Shown: piece after piece, positions 46,991 to 59,787 of the stretch
How the letters are laid out: each line of letters starts with the position of its first letter
Position numbering within the stretch: the first letter of the stretch is position 1
From: Liriodendron chinense
Taxonomy: Eukaryota > Streptophyta > Magnoliopsida > Magnoliales > Magnoliaceae
Length of the DNA stretch: 64,000 nucleotides
Assembly: GCA_003013855.2 (NCBI GenBank)
Contig: ML058387.1
Coordinates: 5,146,001-5,210,000, forward strand
Direction: 5' to 3'
Notes under the pieces: generated by a model
Seen by the model: only the letters and a program-made list of their open reading frames with translations
The model's database searches: none
What the model was told of the DNA's origin: nothing
Made by a program: the position numbers and the translations under genes

Positions 46991-47824
46991 ATGTGAGATG
47001 AGTGAACATTGATATATAATAGTGCATTTGGGCTTTAAAATTGCCCACCGTCCCTTGATTCCAAGGGTCTGGGCTCACCTTTATGAGTGGAACTGCAAGA
47101 ATTTCACGCAAGTGACCTTCATGGTTGAAGGAACCTTTCAAAAGGCCTGGATGTCCTGCATTATGCGACCTGTCCGCAGAAAAAGAGGGGAGCTCACATG
47201 GTATAGGTGCCACTGGGCTGCTGTGTGGTCCACCTCAATTGTTCATAAGATCCACCCGGCCCATAATTTTGTACTCTTTGGATTGCTTTGGAAACCAAAA
47301 TCAGGCCAATCAAAAGCTTGAATGGGCCACAATGTAGGGAAAAAAATATAAATATCATGTCTAAGACTTCTAAATTCAGATGTGTGGCCCACCTGAGGTT
47401 TGGAATGGCCTGATTCCTGGTGTAGCCCTTCATCGGCCGATGGGTTGCAGCTGATGAACGGATTAAAAACATATCCACGACCCAGCGGGCTCCACAAAAG
47501 GTAGGAAAGATTTTATTAGCTGTGGCATCCTATCCCAACTGTTCTTTGTGGTGGGGCCCACCTGAGTTTCCGTTCAGGCTAATTTCGTCCACACAGTGGA
47601 TCAGATGCACAGTTGAGGTGACCCCACGTTGTGGTGGGACCGATTCCTTATGAGCACACATCATGGAAAAAGTACGATTCGGTCAGCTTATGATGCTCAG
47701 AGAATCATGGCAGCACCTTCTCAATCAGGTTGGAAGAAGAGTGGAGGGGCTGCTTGGGCGCAACTCCCAAAGAGAACTTTCTGCGAAAGGAGTTTTTGGA
47801 CAAAGCCAGTAGGAGCGCGGCTTC
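46991..47824. other. No recognisable gene; MITE-like scraps
   Basis: Words gtgtggtccacctcaattg (47223), gtgtggcccacctgaggttt (47381) and gtggtggggcccacctgag (47550) are isolated arms of foldback elements. No coding region is supported. Confidence 0.4.
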
Positions 47825-48300
47825 GGTGAATCCCCGGATCCACCGATGTGGGTGGGACCCTTGACTGTGGGGCTCGCAATGATGTATTTTCCTTAAATCG
47901 ACACCGTCCAACCATTTTTATAGCTCATATTAGGTGAAGATACGAAAAATGAAGCTGACCCAAATCTTAATTGGACCACACCACAGGAAACATTCGTGAT
48001 TGAATCCCACCATTAAAAATTTCAAGATTCCACTGGAATGTTAATTTGCCATCCAACCTGTTGATAAGGTGAGAAAGACCTTGATGAAGGGACCACACAA
48101 ATATCATCATGATCCATAACTTTTGTGGCCCACAAGAAGTTTTTAAGAGCCAATTACTACTGTTTCCTGTACTATGACCCATCTAAGTTTGGATCTGCTT
48201 TATTTTCTGGATCATGCCCCTAAAATGAGTTTTCAATACCGATGGATGGCATGGATGTAGTCACATACTTCATGACATACATCGTTGTTGACCCGATAGA
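47825..48300. mobile_element. Foldback MITE
   Basis: The left side ggatccaccgatgtgggtggg with tgactgtggggctcgcaatg, and the right arm gatggatggcatggatgtag, are present. The right terminus is decayed. Confidence 0.7.
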
Positions 48301-48309
48301 GTCCCAACC

Positions 48310-48752
48310 CCTTGGAAACGGGTTAGGTGAGACCTAATCCACCACAGAGGTGTGTGCGACCCCTGACTGTGGGGCTCAGAGTGATGTATGTGCCTTATTT
48401 CCGCACGGACCCAAAAATAAAGCATGCCCAAATGCATCTTAAGTTGACCACACCACAAGGAAATAGCTGTGATTGAATCCCCACCATTAAAGACTTTTAT
48501 GGAGCCTACTCCAACATGTTGATAAGGTCACAAAGACCTTAATGAAGAGACCACCCAAATATCATCTTGATCCTAAGCTTTCGTGGCCCACTGCGAGTTT
48601 CTAATGGCTAATTACTATTATTTCTTGTACTAAGGTCCATCTGACATTTCAATCTACTTTACTTTTTTTTTTTTTTTTTTTTTATCATGCCCTAAAATGA
48701 GTTTTTAGTATGGATGAATCGTGCGGAGGTAGTCACATACATCAAAGTGGGT
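48310..48752. mobile_element. Foldback MITE
   Basis: The left end gggttaggtgagacc and the right arm gtagtcacatacatcaaagtggg are present. A poly-T run lies at about 48663-48683. It abuts the retroelement fragment at 48755. Confidence 0.7.
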
Positions 48753-48754
48753 AG

Positions 48755-49085
48755 CTTGAAGTTCTTGTATGGCTAGTTGATTCTCTCGTTGAGTCACTTC
48801 GAAAGCCGTTTCGAAAACTGCTGCTGTTAAAAGGTAGTTCCTTGGAGCACCGTTCATGAGATTATTGTCCCAACCTTCATTATATGCCATCAAACCAAGG
48901 AGAAGCCTCGCTCGAATACCACTTGACGCAGGAAATGACGTAATGAGGTCAATCACCCTTAAAGGATAAATACCTTGAATCCACAAGGCACTCTTGAATC
49001 CGCTAGAGAATTCTCGAATCTACGAGAAAATTAGTAAAAACTAGAGATTTATTGAATAATGTGAAGATAAAAAACCTTAAAACAA
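48755..49085 (-). mobile_element. LTR end, PBS and leader of an LTR retroelement (minus)
   Basis: On the minus strand an LTR end (...cctgcgtca, at 48924) is followed after two bases by tggtattcgagc, a diverged tRNA-iMet PBS, and then about 150 bp of internal leader. The LTR part shares tctcgtagattcgag and the terminal cctgcgtca with the solo LTR at 26521-27205, so both belong to one lineage. It is truncated on both sides. Confidence 0.6.
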
Positions 49086-49108
49086 GTTTAAAAGATAATA
49101 TATACTGT

Positions 49109-52100
49109 AATGCCCCGAATTTTCGCCAACTTCGAAATTAAATGTCCTTGGGCATTCCTTTGATTTCTCAACTTGAGTGCATGTCTGTGTGTGTATTCGC
49201 ACGTGTTTAAGACCGAAATGAGTGATTTCGGGTCCAACAAAACTGCTCGACCAAGTGAAGAATGTGGTTTTTAGGAAGAATAGACAGTACCACCATGATA
49301 ACTGAGTCCGTAGAAACTTCAGTTCATCCAAGTCCATGCTAGGACCAACTAGGTGGGTGGACCGAAAGTAAGGAATAAAGAACATTATAAGTTTGGAAGT
49401 CTAAAGAGCTCAAATGTGAAGGATTTTGGAAGACATGCAATTTTTGGTCAACCTGAAAGGAATCCGGTCGACACCAAGTCGCTGGACAATGGGGGGGGGG
49501 GGGGTTCTGGATTTTGAATTTTTTGCTCTCTATTTCTTGACGAATTTAAAAATTCATATCTCCTTCAATGTAACTTTGATTTAAGTGATTCAAAATTCAC
49601 ATTGAACCTTAAAGAATTTAGTTTAATATAAAAATAAAAATCAAATGATTTGAAAAATATATAGAAAATCATTGATTTCAGGCAGCTAGTACTTCTAGAG
49701 TTTTTATAATTTTTTAAAAACTCGGAATGAGATAAAATTTAATAGAGAGAAAGTAGACTTAATGATGAATTATCAAAAAAATTATAACAATAAATTAGTA
49801 ACCGAAAGTGCTAAAAACATTGCATGCAACGAACCTATTGGAACTTAAGATTTCTGCAACTACTAGTTGCCTATGGACCGGACGCATATTCTTCATCTTA
49901 GAGTTTAAGTATTCAGTGTTTTCTTAGGAATTGCTTCTAATCATGTCAGGAATCATCCTGTATGATTAAATTAGAATTTTTTTTTACTTTTAATATGTTT
50001 TATTGTGTCGGGAAGTTTTCAATTTAGTCGAATTTGCACTCTTGATTAGGGTGATTCGGACCAAATCATCATTTTCATTAATTGCGAATAGGCCATGTTG
50101 TAAACTTAGCTAATCCAAACCCTAATCATCACGCATGAAAAAATTTGTTATCCAATTCATTTTAGAAATGATTGAATTAGCCAAATAAGTTCTAGACCGT
50201 TCGTTAGTGGGCCACTAAATCCAAAACTAAGGAAGATAGCCCGTCTTAGTGAGCTTGACGTCCTTCATACAATGTCGAGCCAAAACTATACACTAAATCG
50301 CTCAACTTGGAGTACAATGGGTGGCACATGTGATGTGAGAATATGCCCTGAATTTTTCAGAATTTAAGTGAATTCTATCCACTCTAACTTACACGAAGTT
50401 GTGGCTTTTGAGCCCTGAGATTGCGATGAAACTTAGGATTCTAACCTTAGTTATTTCCCTGTAAATATCCTTAAACCCACGACCTCAATCTACGATCGGT
50501 GACTATTAAACGAACATTGCATCATAATTGTTGGTTATTGCATCTAAAATGTGGATAATCGTATCCTTAGGTGGATCTCCTCTTGTTACAACTATTCTAT
50601 GGATTAGATCGTGTATATCAAAGTGGACCTCGAATGTTAGAATTGACCTTCCATAGGGTTATACGGCCAAGAACCTAGCCATGAGGCCAATTTATACCAC
50701 ATCTAATATTATAAATAGATCCCATTTGGGCATTTCTACCTTAACTTCGAATTTCTAGGGTTTAAGAGAGAAAGAAAGAGAAATAAAAGGAGAAGAAGAG
50801 GAAGAGTGAGAGTTAGTGTATAGTAAGGGTTTGGTTTAATAATTCATTGTTCTTGCGAGCGCAAATAATCCAAGTAAACCGCCATTTCCTCCATCAAATC
50901 CAGCTCTATTTGCGATCCGAGGAATCCGAGTTTTTTCCCAAACTTTCAACACTAGAGCCACATTCGAATCGAGAGCTTCGACTCTAAGGTGAAGATCTAC
51001 CCTCAAGCTTTTTCTCGACAATTTTAGTTATTCATTGCTTGAATTTGCTGAATTTGCCTATGTTAAAAATATTATAATTACTTTATTATTATAATCTCAA
51101 TGCAAATCATTGATGAGTGGATAACATGCTTAATGGAATGTCTAAATCATTGAAATTCATTTATGCTTGTGGACATATTATAATGATAAGTATTTGTCTG
51201 GGTTATTATTCAAGTATTTGTGCGTAGACCCAATTACCTCATCATGATGTTGTACGAGATTGCCTTGCTCTTGGAACCTTGTACGTGGTGATTTTTATTG
51301 TTATGTGTTGATATACGTCGGATTGTATTGATGTAGGTTGGATTATACGTATTCGTACATGTGTTCAATTGTTATACCCTCATCATGATAAGAATTTGTC
51401 GGGGGGTTGTTGTTCAAGTGTTTGTGCGTAGACCCAATTACCTCATCATGATGTTGTATGGGGACTGCCTTGCTCTTGGAACCTTGTACATGGTGTTATT
51501 CATTGTTACATGTTGATACACGTTGGATTGTGTTGATGTAAGTTGGATTGTACTGATTCGTATATGTGTTCAATTGTTATACCTTGGTATGGTATCAAAT
51601 ATGCTTTGTATTTATGATTATTTATTTGATAATCTGAATTTTATGGTAGATCAAGTGTTGCTTTACATTAAGCTCTGACAACCGTTTGACTAGTGTACTA
51701 CATATCCTTTGGTTGGCCATCATAGACTTATTTAATCGACCAAGACGGAACACGATTGACCGATAGTGGCCAATGTCAGTTTGTCGTTGTTCACTTGTGT
51801 TTGACTATTAAATCACACTCTATGAAATTCAAAATACCACTGTTACTAGTGAAAGTGAGTTCACTCATAACTATTAGTGCACTACGATCCCGCTAAAGTC
51901 TCATGAGTCAGGTATAATGGTATGAGATATAGTGTTTGAGCTGTCAGCTTACGCTGGTGTGACGAGCCTCCCCGTAGTATCCTTTCAGCATCTGTGAGGA
52001 TGACAAGCCCTATTTGTACTATTGAGCTGATTTGGCTGACAAAGCATGTTTGTGTTAAACTGATTTGGCAGACAAGCCTTTGCTCTTCAATTATTGTATA

Positions 52101-52152
52101 AATGAATATTTGAATGTAAAAACTAAAATATAGATCAAGGGAAATTGGCGAC
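49109..52152 (+). mobile_element. LTR-like region (tgtaatgccccg), host of the Athila element
   Basis: It starts tgtaatgccccgaattttcg, a style common for chromovirus-type LTRs, and is AT-rich and non-coding throughout. It contains a G14 run (49491-49504) and a 202-bp tandem duplication (51183-51583). Ends are not confirmed. The Athila LTR begins abruptly at 52153. Confidence 0.35.
51183..51583 (+). repeat. Tandem duplication, offset 202 bp
   Basis: Both units contain gcgtagacccaattacctca, ctgccttgctcttggaacc (first unit variant attgcc) and gtgttcaattgttatacc, with scattered substitutions. Confidence 0.85.
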
Positions 52153-52400
52153 TGTTGAGCTCTTAATTGTGCATATTCTAACCCCAATTCATCACTCATT
52201 ATGCAAGGTTCATATGGTTTGTAAGCTAATTCAATGCATGTTTTGTGACTATAGGATTGAGGGTGGACTCTACTCAATTGAAGACATAAAGAGCTCACTT
52301 AGGATCATTCTGATGAAAAACATCCAAGAACCAAAGAAGAAAAGAAATAAAGAAGCAAAGAGAGAAGAAAGAAAGCAAGAAAAAGAAGAGAAAAAGGTGC

Positions 52401-52716
52401 TGACCGGTCGTGACCGGTCGGCCAAGGAAGCCAGACCGGTCAGTGACCGGTCTGCCATGTATGAAGGACGCGGCTGAAGACGTCCGACCGGTCATGACCG
52501 GTCGGACAGTGTTGCTGGGAACTCAATGAACAGGACCGACCGGTCAAGACCGGTCGGTCAGTGTTGCTGCAATGTGAAGAAAAACATCCGACCGGTCTTG
52601 ACCGGTCGGAGTTGCTTGCTGGATTAAGGTTCTACAAGGCCTGACCGGTCTTGACCGGTCGGGCATACCTACTGGAGTGTTTTCACTTGAGGCCGACCGG
52701 TCATGACCGGTCGGCC
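52401..52716 (+). repeat. Array of seven gaccggtc palindromes in U3
   Basis: Each unit is two inverted copies of gaccggtc or cgaccggtc around a 2-base centre (gt, ag, at, aa, tt, tt, at), starting near 52401, 52433, 52482, 52534, 52587, 52639 and 52691. The last five steps are 49-53 bp. Outer bases differ between units but usually stay complementary within a unit (gtcc/ggac, gacc/ggtc, tcc/gga, ggcc/ggcc). Spacers are unrelated except agtgttgctg after units 3 and 4. Confidence 0.92.
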
Positions 52717-52822
52717 ATGCGTACTGAGTTGGAACTTTCTAATTTCTTCTTCCCGAAATTCTCTGCGCTGCGTAAGTGTTACGTAAATTTCGGATTCTTC
52801 TGACGTTGGGGAGCCGCCAGAC

Positions 52823-52830
52823 TATAAATA
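52823..52830 (+). promoter_or_regulatory. TATA box of the Athila LTR
   Basis: tataaata lies about 105 bp downstream of the palindrome array and is followed by gacacctaggg. The position suits U3/R. Confidence 0.6.
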
Positions 52831-53802
52831 GACACCTAGGGATTGTTCCTAGGGTATCCTAGAAGGGTTCAAGCGAGGTTGGAGGCTATGGAAGTGAAGA
52901 TTGGAGTTTCACAACTCCTTTTGGTTTGCTTTGCTGTTTTCATGCTTTTTGTAGTTGTTTCATGTTTCCTTGGATCATGAGCAGCTAAACCTCTTAGCTA
53001 GGGCTAAGAGGTGAAGCTTGTAGTGTATCCAAGATGTTTTAATTCGTAGTTAAGTGGTTTTCAGTTTGGAATTAAGGATTATGAACTAAGGTTTGAAGTT
53101 TATACAAGTTTTTAAGTAATTTCTCTTAGTCTTGTGATGACTCATGGATGTTTGGATGAATTACTTATCTGCTTAATTTGTTTGCAACGGTCTAGACCTG
53201 TATGATCCGAGGAATTGGAGTGCGCTCTAGTACCAAGCTCTTCATAAAGAGGCTTCATACCAAAGTTCTAGTTTTGGTTGATTATCTGGAATATGTATGG
53301 ACTGTGCATATAATTTGAATCCAGTTCAAATCATGATCTAGCCTTGTCTTGTGAGAAGACTTGAGGATGGTTATGATTGGGAATTGGACCTATAGAAAAG
53401 GTGAATGACCTATGCAATGAGCATGCTCAGATCAGCCTAGAGTTGAGTGAACTTTATGCACAGAACTTACATGTTACAGACTTCTGGTTTAACAGTTCTA
53501 TCATCCGACTAGATAGACCTGACTGGTGATTCTAGTTAAGAGAATGGGAAACCACAGCGGATTGAACATCGAGGATTGCTACAAGTGGATCCTCGAACCC
53601 CTAGTGCCTTCTTATACTTGTTTACATTCAATTTAGCTTAAACTGTTAATTACACACATTCTATTCAAACTTTGATTGTTAGCTTCAATAGAAACTTGTG
53701 GATGAGTTTGTGACATCCTACATAAGTCCCTGTGGATCGACCTCGGTATTACCGAGTTTATTACTACATCGCAACCCTACACTTGGGGAAGCGAACAAGT
53801 TT

Positions 53803-53820
53803 TTGGCGCCACTGCCGAGG
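53803..53820 (+). promoter_or_regulatory. Athila-type primer binding site
   Basis: tggcgccactgccgagga lies five bases after the LTR. It is the tggcgcc..tgccg form that is usual for Athila/Tat elements. Confidence 0.85.
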
Positions 53821-54363
53821 ACCTTGACGGTTTTCACAAATTTCTGAAATTAGTATCTATTTAGGACTCTTTTAGATTTTTAGAACTAACTTAGTTTATT
53901 TATTTGATTTTTTCTTTTCAGGGATTTCTAGGAAGCTGAAGAAGATACAAGAGTTTCAAGTGCGAATCAGGTTCTATCTTTCTAAACCTTACTCTTCTCC
54001 TTCTCCTATTCATTCCTATTCATCTCTTGTAGAGTGGGTGGAGATTCCTTTTGGATCTCTAAAAGGTCGGCCTTTTTGCCACCTGGATTCCTATTGGTCG
54101 GCTCAGCCGCCTTGGTTCACCTTGTGCTCAGAAATTTCTTTCTCATCTCTACTCTTTTTTTTTTCCTTTTTCTGCACTTTTTCTCAAAAGATTCAAAGAG
54201 TGGGTGGGGAGTTTTCTGAACCCCTATTGACCAGGAGAAATCGGTCTTTATCCTTGCTTCTGGCCTAGCCATTGCAAGACACCTTGTGCTTCGGTCTTAG
54301 AGAAGAGTAAAGAAAAGGGAGGAAGAATTCTCCTTTCTTTTTGTTTCTTATTTTTGGTTTTGC

Positions 54364-57300
54364 ATGCCACATTGGGCTCGGGATTCAATAAACCGACTCA
54401 TAAGTGAAGGGGGGATAGTAGAAGGGATTGATAGAGAGCCACGTGCTAGGAGACAGCTAGATTCTCCAATTTTATCTGAAAATATGGCTGCAAATCAACC
54501 TAACCCGGTTCAAAATCAAATTGAAACAGGGGAGAATGTGGTTGAGAATGTTCCCCGACCTAGGACTTTACGTGATTTCTTGCAACCTGCAAGAACGAGC
54601 ACTCCCTCATGCATAGTTTTCCCACCAAATGCAGGGAATGTGGATTTGAAACCGGGAGTGATCAATCTTCTTCCCTAAATTCCATGGTTTAGACAGTGAA
54701 AGTGCCTATCAACACCTTAGGGAGTTTGATGAGGTAATCACCACCATGCACTTTGCAAATGTGACTGAAGATGTAGTAAGACTTAAATTCTTCCCTTTCA
54801 CTCTTAAGGATAAAGCCAAGGGTTGGCTTTATGCATTGAGGCCAAGATCAATTGGGTCATGGAATGATATGCACAGAGAATTTATAAAAAAATTCTTCCC
54901 TACTCACAAAACGAACATGCTTAAGCGCCTTATCATGAACTTTGCCCAAAGGAGGATGAAACCTTTTCCCAATGTTGGGAGAGATTCAAGGACCTATTAA
55001 ACGCATGCCCACATCATGGCTATGAAAATTGGCGGATTATAAGTTTTTTCTATGAAGGACTGATTCCATCCATGCGCCAATTTATAGAGATGATGTGTAA
55101 TGGGGAGTTCATGAATAAGGAAGCTGATGAATCATGGGATTATCTGGAAGAATTGGCTGAAAGTGCACAATCTTGGGACACACCTAAACCAACAAATACC
55201 AAGATTGGCCAACAAAAGGAAAAGGGAGGAATGTATGTCCTATCAGAAGAAGATAGCATAAGTGCACGGTTGGCTAGCCTTACAAGAAAGGTCGAAGCCA
55301 TGGAATTAAGGAAAGGAGAAATAATCAACTCCACTGAGGTTGAAACTGTTTGTGGAATTTGTGCTGGAAATCAACATGCTACACCAGATTGTCCCACAAT
55401 TTCAGCAGTCCAAGGCATCCTACAAGAACAAACAAATGCCATAAACAGTTATCAGCAACAATACGGTACTCCAAACTCAAACACGTATAATCCTAATTGG
55501 AAGAACCATCCCAACTTCAGTTGGAAGAATGGGCCCAATGCAAATGCAAACAACACTCCAAAAGTATCACTAGAAGAGATGTTGGGTGCATTTGTATCAG
55601 TCCAGAATGAGTATAACAAGACAAACTCTCTAAAAATAGATGGGTTCATGCAAGAGCAATTGAAATTCAATCAAAACTCAAATCAAGCCATCAATGAATT
55701 GAAAACATCTTTGGCTAAAGTTGAAGCTCACCTTAGTGTTAAAGAGAAGGGCACACTCCCTGCCCAACCTCTTCCTAACCCAAGGACCCAATATGAGATA
55801 CAAGATGCAAGCTCATCCTCCCAACATACGGAACATGTCCAAGCTATCACCACTTTGAGAAGTGGGAAAGAAATTGATAAATCCAATCCGGTGAAGGCCC
55901 CCAAGCCTAAGGATCCGGAAATTCCCAAAGAGGATGATAGCCCAAACAATATTCCACAAGAGAAAGAACCGGAAAGACAATACAAGCCGGTTGCCCCATT
56001 TCCACAAAGGTTGATTTCACCTAAACCTTTAGATAAAAATCTGGAAATTCTGGAAGTTTTCAAGCAGGTGAAGATCAACATTCCGCTGTTGGATGCAATA
56101 AAACAAATACCATCTTATGCCAAATTTTTAAAGGAATTGTGTACAATCAAAAGGAAACATAACGTTCACAACAAAGTGCTTTTGGCTGAGAATTTGAGTG
56201 CCATCATCAAACAAGAGGTGCCCCAAAAATACAAAGATCCGGGTAGTCCAACCATATCATGCATCATAGGAGACTACCAGATTAAACAAGCCCTACTCGA
56301 CTTGGGGGCAAGTGTGAATCTCATTCCATACTCGGTCTATGAACAACTTGGGTTAAGTGAATTGAAACCCACCAAAACCACACTCCAACTTGCTGATAGA
56401 TCCATCCGGATACCGAGAGGAATGGTAGAGGATGTTCTAGTCCAAGTTGATAAATTCTACTATCCAGTAGATTTTATTGTCTTGGACACACATCCTGTGA
56501 TAGGCACCGGTACTCAAATTCCCGTCATACTGGGACGACCGTTTCTAGCTACCCTCAAACGCCATTATCAATTGTAGAAACGGACTTGTACAAATGTCCT
56601 TTGGAAATATGACCCTTGAGCTTAACATATTTGAGTTATGCAAACAACCGCGGGAAGTTGATGATGATATCCACGAATTAAACATGATCGAATCATTCGT
56701 GGAAGATACAATCCCCTTGTCACTATTTTCCGACCCTTTGGAGGCATGTGTGGCCCATCTCCATGATATGAATGATGATACAACACAAGAGATGGATGCC
56801 ATTCTAGATGTGATGCTGGTGCGTGAAAATAAAAGATGGAGGACCCCAATTGAACCTTTGCCTATAAATGAGAACAAGGCCCTCCCATCCAACATTAAGG
56901 CACCAAAACTCGACCTAAAACCATTGCCAAGTGAGCTAAAATATGTTTATTTAGGTCGAGATGAGACATATCCAGTGGTGATTTCTTCCCACTTGGATGA
57001 GGAACAAGAGAGTAGGCTAATAGCCACTCTATTAGAGCACAAGAGTGCCATCGGATGGACAATTGCGGATCTCAAAGGCATAGACCCACTGATTTGCACT
57101 CACCGCATACACCTTGAGGAAAATGCAAAGACATCCCGGCAACCACAAAGACGACTAAATCCAAATATGAAGGATGTGGTTAAGGCCGAAGTGGTGAAAC
57201 TATTGGATGTAGGTATCATTTACCCAATATCTGATAGCCAATGGGTGAGCCCACTCAAGTGGTGCCTAAGAAATCCGGAATAACCATCGTAGCCAATGCC

Positions 57301-59787
57301 AATAATGAACTTGTGCCAACTAGAGTCACTACCGGTTGGAGAATGTGCATTGACTACAGGAAGCTAAACACTGTCACGAGGAAAGACCACTTTCCCCTAC
57401 CGTTTGTTGATCAGATTTTAGAACGGTTGGCGGGCCATTCCCACTTTTGCTTCCTTGATGGCTATTCAGGGTACAACCAAATAGAAATTGCCCGTGAAGA
57501 TCAAGAAAAGACTACATTCACATGTCCATTCGGTACTTTCGCCTATCGACGAATGCCGTTTGGACTATGTAATGCCCCTGCCACCTTTCAGCGTTGTATG
57601 ATGAGCATCTTTTCTGACATGGTGGGGACCATTCTCGAAGTCTTCATGGATGATTTTTCTGTATTTGGTTGTAACTTTGATGAGTGCCTCAAGGCATTTG
57701 AAATCTGTGCTAAAAAGATGTGAAGAGAAGAACCTTGTGCTCAATTGGGAAAAGTGTCACTTCATGGTTCAAAAGAGAATTGTACTTAGTCACATCGTTT
57801 CACAAAATGGAATTGAGGTGGACAAGGCGAAAATTGATCTTATCTCTAACCTACCACCAACCCAAAAGCATACGAGATATACGGTCCTTTTTAGGACACG
57901 CAGGATTTACAGAAGGTTTATAAAGGATTTCAGTTCACTCTCCTCGCCCTTTATGTAACCTACTTCAAAAGGAAAATTCATTCGAGTGGAATGAAGAATG
58001 TCAACAGGCATTCACCACCCTTAAAGGTATGTTGACATGCGCCCCAATAATGCAACCACCTGATTGGAGCCTTCCTTTTGAAATTATGTGCGATGCTAGC
58101 GACTATGCTATTGGGGCTGTGTTAGGCCAAAGAAAAGATAAAAAGCCGTGTGTCATCTACTATGCAAGTAGAACCCTAAACTCAGCCCAGGCAAACTACA
58201 CCAATACTGAAAAGGAACTTTTAGCAGTAGTTTTTTGCCTTGGAGAAGTTAGATCCTACTTGATTGGATCCAAGATCATCGTATTCACCGACCATATGCC
58301 GGCGCTTAAGTATCTTCTCTCTAAGAATGATGCTAAACCACGGTTATTAAGATGGATCCTCCTACTCCAAGAATTCAACATAGAAATACGTGATAAGAAA
58401 GGAGTAGAGAATGTGGTAAGCTGACCACCTCTCTCGACTTGTCTCACTGATTCCCCTGAAACGACTGCAATTAATGACATGTTCCCTGATGAACAACTTT
58501 TTGCTGTTTGCCAATTACCATGGTATGCGGACATTGCTAATTATCTTGCTACATGTACAATTCCTACATATTGGAAAAGCAAGATAAGGATAGATTCTTC
58601 TCAGAGGTACGGAAATTTCTATGGGACGACCCATACTTGTTCAAGTATTGTCCCGATCAAATCATAAGGAGATGTGTCCCAGATGATGAGCAACAAAGTA
58701 TCATCTCCTTCTGTCATTCTCAAGCATGTGGTGGCCATTTTTCGGCTAAAAAGACCACAGCGAAAATTCTGCAATGTGGGTTTTATTGGCCCACCATGTT
58801 CAAAGACACACATGAGTTTTGCAAAGCTTGCGAACCTTGTCAGAAATTAGGAGGAATCTCCCGTAGAAATATGATGCCACTCAATCCCATCTTAATTGTC
58901 GAAATTTTTGATTGTTGGGGCATTGATTTCATGGGCCCATTCCCATCTTTTTTGGAAACCAATACATCTTGCTTGCCGTTGATTATGTTTCCAAATGGGT
59001 CGAGGCCATCCCTTGCCGGAATAATGACCATAAAACGGTCATTCGATTCTTAAAAGAAAACATTCTTTCCCGGTTTGGTACGCCTCGAGTCATCATAAGT
59101 GATGGAGGGTCTCACTTTTGCAATCGCCCTTTTGAAGCATTAATGAAGAAATATGGCGTAACGCACAAAGTGAGCACTCCCTATCACCCACAAACTAGTG
59201 GACAAGCTGAGATATCCAATAGGGAGATTAAACACATTTTAGAGAAAACGGTGAATCCCGATCGCAAGGATTGGTCACTTCGGCTTACCGATGCGCTGTG
59301 GGCTTACCGTACTGCCTTTAAAACCCCTATTGGAATGTCTCCCTATAGACTTGTCTATGGGAAGGCTTGTCACTTACCTGTGGAGTTGGAACATAAGGCA
59401 TATTGGGCTATTAAGAAGATGAATTTCAATTCTGACAAGGCAAGCTCTCTACGCAAACTACAATTGAATGAACTTGCAGAAATCCGGAATGAAGCTTATG
59501 AGAATGCGAGAATTTACAAGGACAAGACGAAGATATTCCATGATAAGAATATTCTTCGCAAGACATTCACGATAAATCAAAAGTCCTCATGTATAATTCT
59601 CGCTTACATCTATTTCCGGGAAAATTGAGATCTCGGTGGACCGGTCCCTACATTGTGCAAACTGTCTATCCATATGGGACTGTCGAGCTGTTAAATCCAA
59701 GGAACGGCAACATTTTTAAAGCAAATGGGCAGCGATTAAAGCCGTTCTTTGAACTTCCCTTCAGAAGGTATGTCCATACCTCTGAAT
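54364..59787 (+). pseudogene. Athila gag-pol (gag, PR, RT, RNase H, INT), frameshifted
   Basis: In order: the gag matrix/capsid region (54364-55300), zinc knuckle CX2CX4HX4C (55351-55392), protease motif LLDLGASVNLIP (about 56292), RT with FMDDF (about 57643), RNase H (58029-58420, core [14 protein letters not shown]), integrase HHCC zinc region (58700-58850) and a D,D,E core (GIDFMGPFP about 58920, ISDGGSHF about 59095, [16 protein letters not shown] about 59200). No chromodomain is seen. The reading switches frame about 12 times: near 54670, 54950, 56550, 57250, 57690, 57855, 57905, 57950, 58412, 58575, 58945 and 59580. Each is a 1-nt gain or loss, mostly in a short homopolymer, and I saw no in-frame nonsense codon from substitution. 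As written it cannot make one polyprotein; it may be intact in the real genome. Confidence 0.93.

Larger units (their letters stand above)
52153..53797 (+). repeat. Athila-type 5' LTR
   Basis: The right end is set by the PBS that follows (aca at 53797). The left end, tgttgagctcttaattgtgc, is the best TG start upstream of the promoter features but cannot be confirmed without the 3' LTR. A TATA box tataaata lies at 52823-52830. The U3 contains the seven-palindrome array at 52401-52716. The sequence gacctcggtattaccgag near the 3' end can form a small hairpin. Confidence 0.6.

Noticed and set aside
52401..52716. CRISPR-like array (regular repeats with unique spacers)
   Set aside because: The repeats are self-palindromic, vary between units and lie in the U3 of a plant LTR retroelement. 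No cas genes and no prokaryotic context.
57241..57723. Separate host reverse transcriptase gene
   Set aside because: It is the RT segment of the Athila pol, split by 1-nt indels.
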